The notes beneath the pieces are model-generated. The model searched no databases. It saw only the letters and a list, made by a program, of their open reading frames with translations, and was not told where the DNA came from. A stretch of DNA of 8,216 nt, taken from contig LJUI01000114.1 in assembly GCA_001303705.1 (NCBI GenBank), forward strand, positions 1 through 8,216. The letters are read 5' to 3'. The stretch comes from a candidate division TA06 bacterium SM23_40. Its GTDB lineage: Bacteria > LJUI01 > SM1-40. Made by a program: the position numbers and the translations under genes. Positions 5,535 through 8,216 of the stretch are shown here, piece after piece. The stretch's first letter is position 1, and every line of letters begins with the position of its first letter.

Positions 5535-6406
5535 AATACGCCTTCTATCTCGGATGCGCTGCCCCGGTGAGAGGACGACACTACGAGATGTCAACCCGGA
5601 AAATAGCTGAAGGGTTGGGGATCGAGCTCGTCGATATCCCCGAGTTCTCCTGCTGCGGGTTCCCGATCAAGGGGGTCGCTCACGATACGTTCTTCCTGCT
5701 GTCAGCGCGAAATCTCGCCCTTGCAGAGAAGCACGGCCTGAACATTATGACGATCTGCAACTCCTGCACCGGCGTGATGACGGAGGTCAACCATGAGCTG
5801 CGGGAGAACGAGGACCTGAGGAAGAAGACGAACAAAGCACTCGCCGAGTTGGGGTACGAGTATAAGGGCAACGTGGAGGTGAAGCACCTCATACGGGTGC
5901 TGTACGAAGATGTCGGCGTCGAGAAGATCAAGGAGAAGGTGAAGGTTGACGTCGCCGCCTGGAAGCTTGCGCCCCACTATGGATGTCACTTCGCCAAGCC
6001 ATCGGTGGCATACAATCGGTTCGAGGATCCGGAGTACCCTCGTATCCTGAGGGAACTCATGAGCGCAGCCGGAGTTGGCGTGGTCGATCACGATCGGGAC
6101 AAGGCGTGCTGCGGCGGCGCCATCCTGGCGGTCGATGAGAATATCGCCCTTAAGATGGCCGGCAAGAAACTCGAGAGTGTTGCAGGCGCAGATGGTGATG
6201 GGATCTGTCTTCACTGCACGTTCTGCTGTGTGATGTACGACGATAATCAGAGCAAGATCAACCAGGCGATCGGACAGGAGTACGTCATTCCAATCCTCTA
6301 CTATCCGCAGGTTCTTGGTATGGCGATGGGCTATGATCCCAAGGATCTCGGCCTGAAGATGAACCGCGTGAAGACGAAGGAGTTGCTCGCCAGGCTCGAG
6401 TCGTGA
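5531..6406 (+). CDS. hdrB: HdrB-type heterodisulfide reductase subunit, two CCG domains
   Basis: HdrB is the subunit that reduces the disulfide (CoM-S-S-CoB in methanogens; the bacterial substrate is generally unknown) using two noncubane [4Fe-4S] clusters bound by CCG domains. The 291-residue length is normal. The first CCG set is Cys9, Cys41-Cys42, Cys76 and Cys79 (GCAAP, SCCGFP, CNSC). The second is Cys152, Cys193-Cys194 and the pair Cys229/Cys232 (YGCHF, ACCGGA, CTFC). Both sets are complete, so catalysis looks possible. Cys226 and Cys233 flank the last pair, giving C-X2-C-X2-CC. A full AAGGAGGT (5518-5525) precedes ATG 5531, which overlaps hdrC by 4 nt. A CCG protein of a different pathway (e.g. 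a GlpC/LldE type) is less likely because hdrC and hdrA genes flank it. Confidence 0.93.
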   Translation: MKYAFYLGCAAPVRGRHYEMSTRKIAEGLGIELVDIPEFSCCGFPIKGVAHDTFFLLSARNLALAEKHGLNIMTICNSCTGVMTEVNHELRENEDLRKKTNKALAELGYEYKGNVEVKHLIRVLYEDVGVEKIKEKVKVDVAAWKLAPHYGCHFAKPSVAYNRFEDPEYPRILRELMSAAGVGVVDHDRDKACCGGAILAVDENIALKMAGKKLESVAGADGDGICLHCTFCCVMYDDNQSKINQAIGQEYVIPILYYPQVLGMAMGYDPKDLGLKMNRVKTKELLARLES

Positions 6407-6445
6407 TGGGATCGGCATGCAGCCGGAAAAGGTGGAGCGATAGTG

Positions 6446-7798
6446 ATGACGCAGGATAGCAGCGGAAGCGGACGGGTGTTGGTGATCGGTGGAGGCATCG
6501 CAGGGTTGACTTCTGCGCTCCAGCTGGCTCGCAGCGGCCAGGCCGTCGATCTCGTGGAGCGGGACACAGTGCTCGGCGGCCATGCCATGCTCTTCACGTG
6601 TAAGGCGACAGATCGTTGCCAGAAGTGCACTGTCTGCATGGTCAACGACCGCATCAGGGAGATACTGGATGAACCGCTGGTGCGCGTCCGAACCGGACAG
6701 GAAGTAGTCGGCGTCGAACGAGCTGACGGCCGGTTTCAGGTGCGGCTGAAGAGCGCGGGAGCTCCCGTCGATGCCGCGAAGTGTATCGCCTGTGGACTGT
6801 GCACTGAGGAGTGTCCGACGACACCGGAACCCTCCATATCTCTCGCTTCCGATCAGGGGATGCCACGTGTGTACCGGGTGAGTGAAGAGACTTGTCTCGT
6901 CTATCTGGGCAAGGAGTGCGAGCGGTGTGTGGCGGTCTGTCCGACAGAGGCGATTGCCTTCGGCAGAGAGAGGGAGATAGCCGAAGAGACGTACGGCGGG
7001 ATCATCGTCGCGACAGGGTATCGGCCGTTTGCCGCAGAGAGGCTGACGCAATACGGGTACCGGCATTTTCCCGATGTGATCACCGGGCTCGATCTCGAGA
7101 TGCGGCTCCGGCGTGAAGGAAGGCTCACCCGGCCGTCTGACGGCTCGGTGCCCAAGCGGGTGGCATTTATCCAGTGTGTGGGATCGAGAGACGTAAAGCA
7201 CAACCGCTACTGTTCTCGAGTCTGCTGTGCCTACGCCGTACGGTGCGCGAACAAGTTGAGTTATCTGGAGCCCGAGAGTGAGATTGCAATCTTCTATATG
7301 GATCTTCAGGCGTTCGGAAAGGATTTCGCGGGGTGGCGCGACAGGCTGCGAGGCCGCGTCCGTCTCGTGCGGAGCCACCCGGCGTTCATCGAGATGGCCC
7401 CCGAGGGAGGACTGAGGCTGGCCTACGAGTCTGTAGAAACCAACCAGATCGATCGGGAGCCGTTCGATCTCATCGTTCTCTCTGTAGGCCTCTGTCCGGG
7501 CTCCGATACCGCAGGGCTCGCCGAGATGCTGGGCATCGGACTCGATGAAGATGGATTTCTGCTCGCGCGCGCTCGGGAGGCAGGCGGTCGATCCAAAGGA
7601 GAGGGACGAGGGGGTCTGGGGCCGGACGAGACGCTAACGCAGGTCCCGGGTCTCTTTCTCGCCGGGACATGTCAGGGACCGCGCGACATCGCGGGGAGCA
7701 TCGGCCACGCATCAGCCGCGGCCGGGGCGATGTTGCACCACCTCCGGGGTTCACAACTTGTGACGGTCGAGGAACGGGACGACGATGCCAGAGGGTGA
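6446..7798 (+). CDS. hdrA: HdrA-type flavoprotein, short form lacking N- and C-terminal domains
   Basis: HdrA binds FAD and iron-sulfur clusters and is where electron bifurcation or confurcation occurs in Hdr complexes. The product is 450 residues versus about 650 for full methanogen HdrA. It starts directly with the FAD Rossmann motif VIGGGIAG (13-20), so it lacks the N-terminal domain, and it ends after the second FAD segment GLFLAGTCQGPRDIAG (402-417) without the C-terminal ferredoxin domain. An early cysteine cluster is Cys52, 58, 61 and 64. The inserted ferredoxin domain has Cys113-116-119-123 and Cys150-158-161-165. The HdrA-specific set is CVGSRD Cys244 plus Cys256, Cys260 and Cys261. 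Residues 374-398 form a Gly/Arg-rich linker. ATG 6446 is chosen over GTG 6443 because GGTGGAG (6431-6437) sits 8 nt before it. QmoA is a related alternative of similar size. Confidence 0.88.
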   Translation: MTQDSSGSGRVLVIGGGIAGLTSALQLARSGQAVDLVERDTVLGGHAMLFTCKATDRCQKCTVCMVNDRIREILDEPLVRVRTGQEVVGVERADGRFQVRLKSAGAPVDAAKCIACGLCTEECPTTPEPSISLASDQGMPRVYRVSEETCLVYLGKECERCVAVCPTEAIAFGREREIAEETYGGIIVATGYRPFAAERLTQYGYRHFPDVITGLDLEMRLRREGRLTRPSDGSVPKRVAFIQCVGSRDVKHNRYCSRVCCAYAVRCANKLSYLEPESEIAIFYMDLQAFGKDFAGWRDRLRGRVRLVRSHPAFIEMAPEGGLRLAYESVETNQIDREPFDLIVLSVGLCPGSDTAGLAEMLGIGLDEDGFLLARAREAGGRSKGEGRGGLGPDETLTQVPGLFLAGTCQGPRDIAGSIGHASAAAGAMLHHLRGSQLVTVEERDDDARG

Positions 7799-8216
7799 TA
7801 CGAAAACGATAACCGCACTGCTATGTCACTGCAAAGACTCCCTGTCGAGGACCCTCGACTACGAGGAACTCGCTCAGATGCTTCGACAGGAGAAAGATGT
7901 CAAGGAGGTCTCCGTTGTCGCCGGCCTCTGCCGGGAGACGGACCAGGCCTCGGTGAAGACCCTTCTCGAGGGTAAATCCGACTCCTCCGTTCTCGTTCTC
8001 GGGTGCTCGCCCAAACTGCTTGAGCCCTCTTTCCGACAGCTCCTGAGCGAGGTGGGGATCAATCCGCACCTCCTGTCCGTGGTCAACGTGAGAGAGGGGT
8101 GCGTGTGGGTTACGCCCGATCAGGGAGAGGCAAGGGCACGGGCGAGGAGAATGCTCCGCCAGGGCCTCCAGCGGGTGCGGCGCCTGGTGGCGATCGAGCA
8201 GGAGCCGGTCGCGGTG
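7785..8216 (+). CDS. Second HdrA-like protein, N-terminal part (runs off window)
   Basis: Only the first 144 codons are present, with no stop before the window edge. They match the N-terminal domain of full-length HdrA: LCHCKD (Cys14, Cys16), GLCRET (Cys49), VLGCSPKLLEPSFR (Cys74) and NVREGCVWV (Cys106), the ligand-bearing landmarks of that domain, followed by the helical stretch (115-135) that leads toward the FAD domain. This is exactly the domain missing from the preceding gene. ATG 7785 overlaps the preceding gene by 14 nt, with GAGGA at 7769-7773. It may be a full HdrA, a QmoB-like protein with an MvhD domain, or a stand-alone N-terminal half; the rest of the gene would tell. The conserved cysteines suggest it is functional. 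Confidence 0.85.
   Translation, partial: MPEGDTKTITALLCHCKDSLSRTLDYEELAQMLRQEKDVKEVSVVAGLCRETDQASVKTLLEGKSDSSVLVLGCSPKLLEPSFRQLLSEVGINPHLLSVVNVREGCVWVTPDQGEARARARRMLRQGLQRVRRLVAIEQEPVAV

Noticed and set aside
5702-7378. 558-codon open frame on the minus strand
   Set aside because: It lies antisense to hdrB and hdrA, whose cysteine motifs and cofactor sites are clear. It has no recognisable domain, and long antisense frames are expected opposite G+C-rich genes.

Overview
The window reads as one rightward-transcribed stretch of a G+C-rich anaerobic bacterium, with all supported genes on the + strand. A bacterial rather than archaeal host is suggested by strong Shine-Dalgarno sites (AAGGAGGT before the HdrB gene), one near-consensus sigma-70 type promoter (TTGACA, 17-nt spacer, TATGAT) and GTG/ATG starts. 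The lineage cannot be named from the sequence. The gene set (hydrogenase maturation, multihaem cytochrome, soluble heterodisulfide reductase) fits anaerobes that use H2 or low-potential ferredoxin, such as Desulfobacterota, anaerobic Actinobacteriota or Chloroflexota.

Layout. (1) 79-1403: hypC and hypD overlap by 4 nt and encode the scaffold on which the Fe(CN)2CO centre of [NiFe] hydrogenases is built. (2) 1404-2009: a 606-nt gap filled by two different degenerate short tandem repeats, ending in a possible promoter with two TGAC-N8-GTCA dyads. (3) 2010-3023: hypE, with the canonical PRIC C-terminus that makes the cyanide ligand. (4) 3024-3262: a short spacer with a third set of repeated words. 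(5) 3263-4171: a membrane-anchored cytochrome c with nine haem motifs. Its 3' end appears to have been cut by a +1 frameshift, and the following ~230 nt still carry readable remnants of further haem-binding sequence in other frames. (6) 4399-5027: no intact gene. It holds a very good promoter, a 39-codon open frame of unknown meaning and a short open frame that looks like the N-terminal third of a UbiA-type prenyltransferase. (7) 5028-8216: a tightly coupled heterodisulfide-reductase operon, hdrC-hdrB-hdrA-hdrA2. The last gene runs off the window.

How the genes may work together. HypC, HypD and HypE serve [NiFe] hydrogenase assembly, but no hydrogenase structural subunit is present here. HdrA proteins are flavoproteins that split or merge electron pairs; HdrC relays electrons to the HdrB [4Fe-4S] clusters, where a disulfide or similar substrate is reduced. 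Two consecutive HdrA-type proteins, a short one without the N-terminal domain and one that starts with it, are the most distinctive feature of the Hdr unit. A link between hydrogenase, Hdr and the cytochrome is suggested only by gene proximity.
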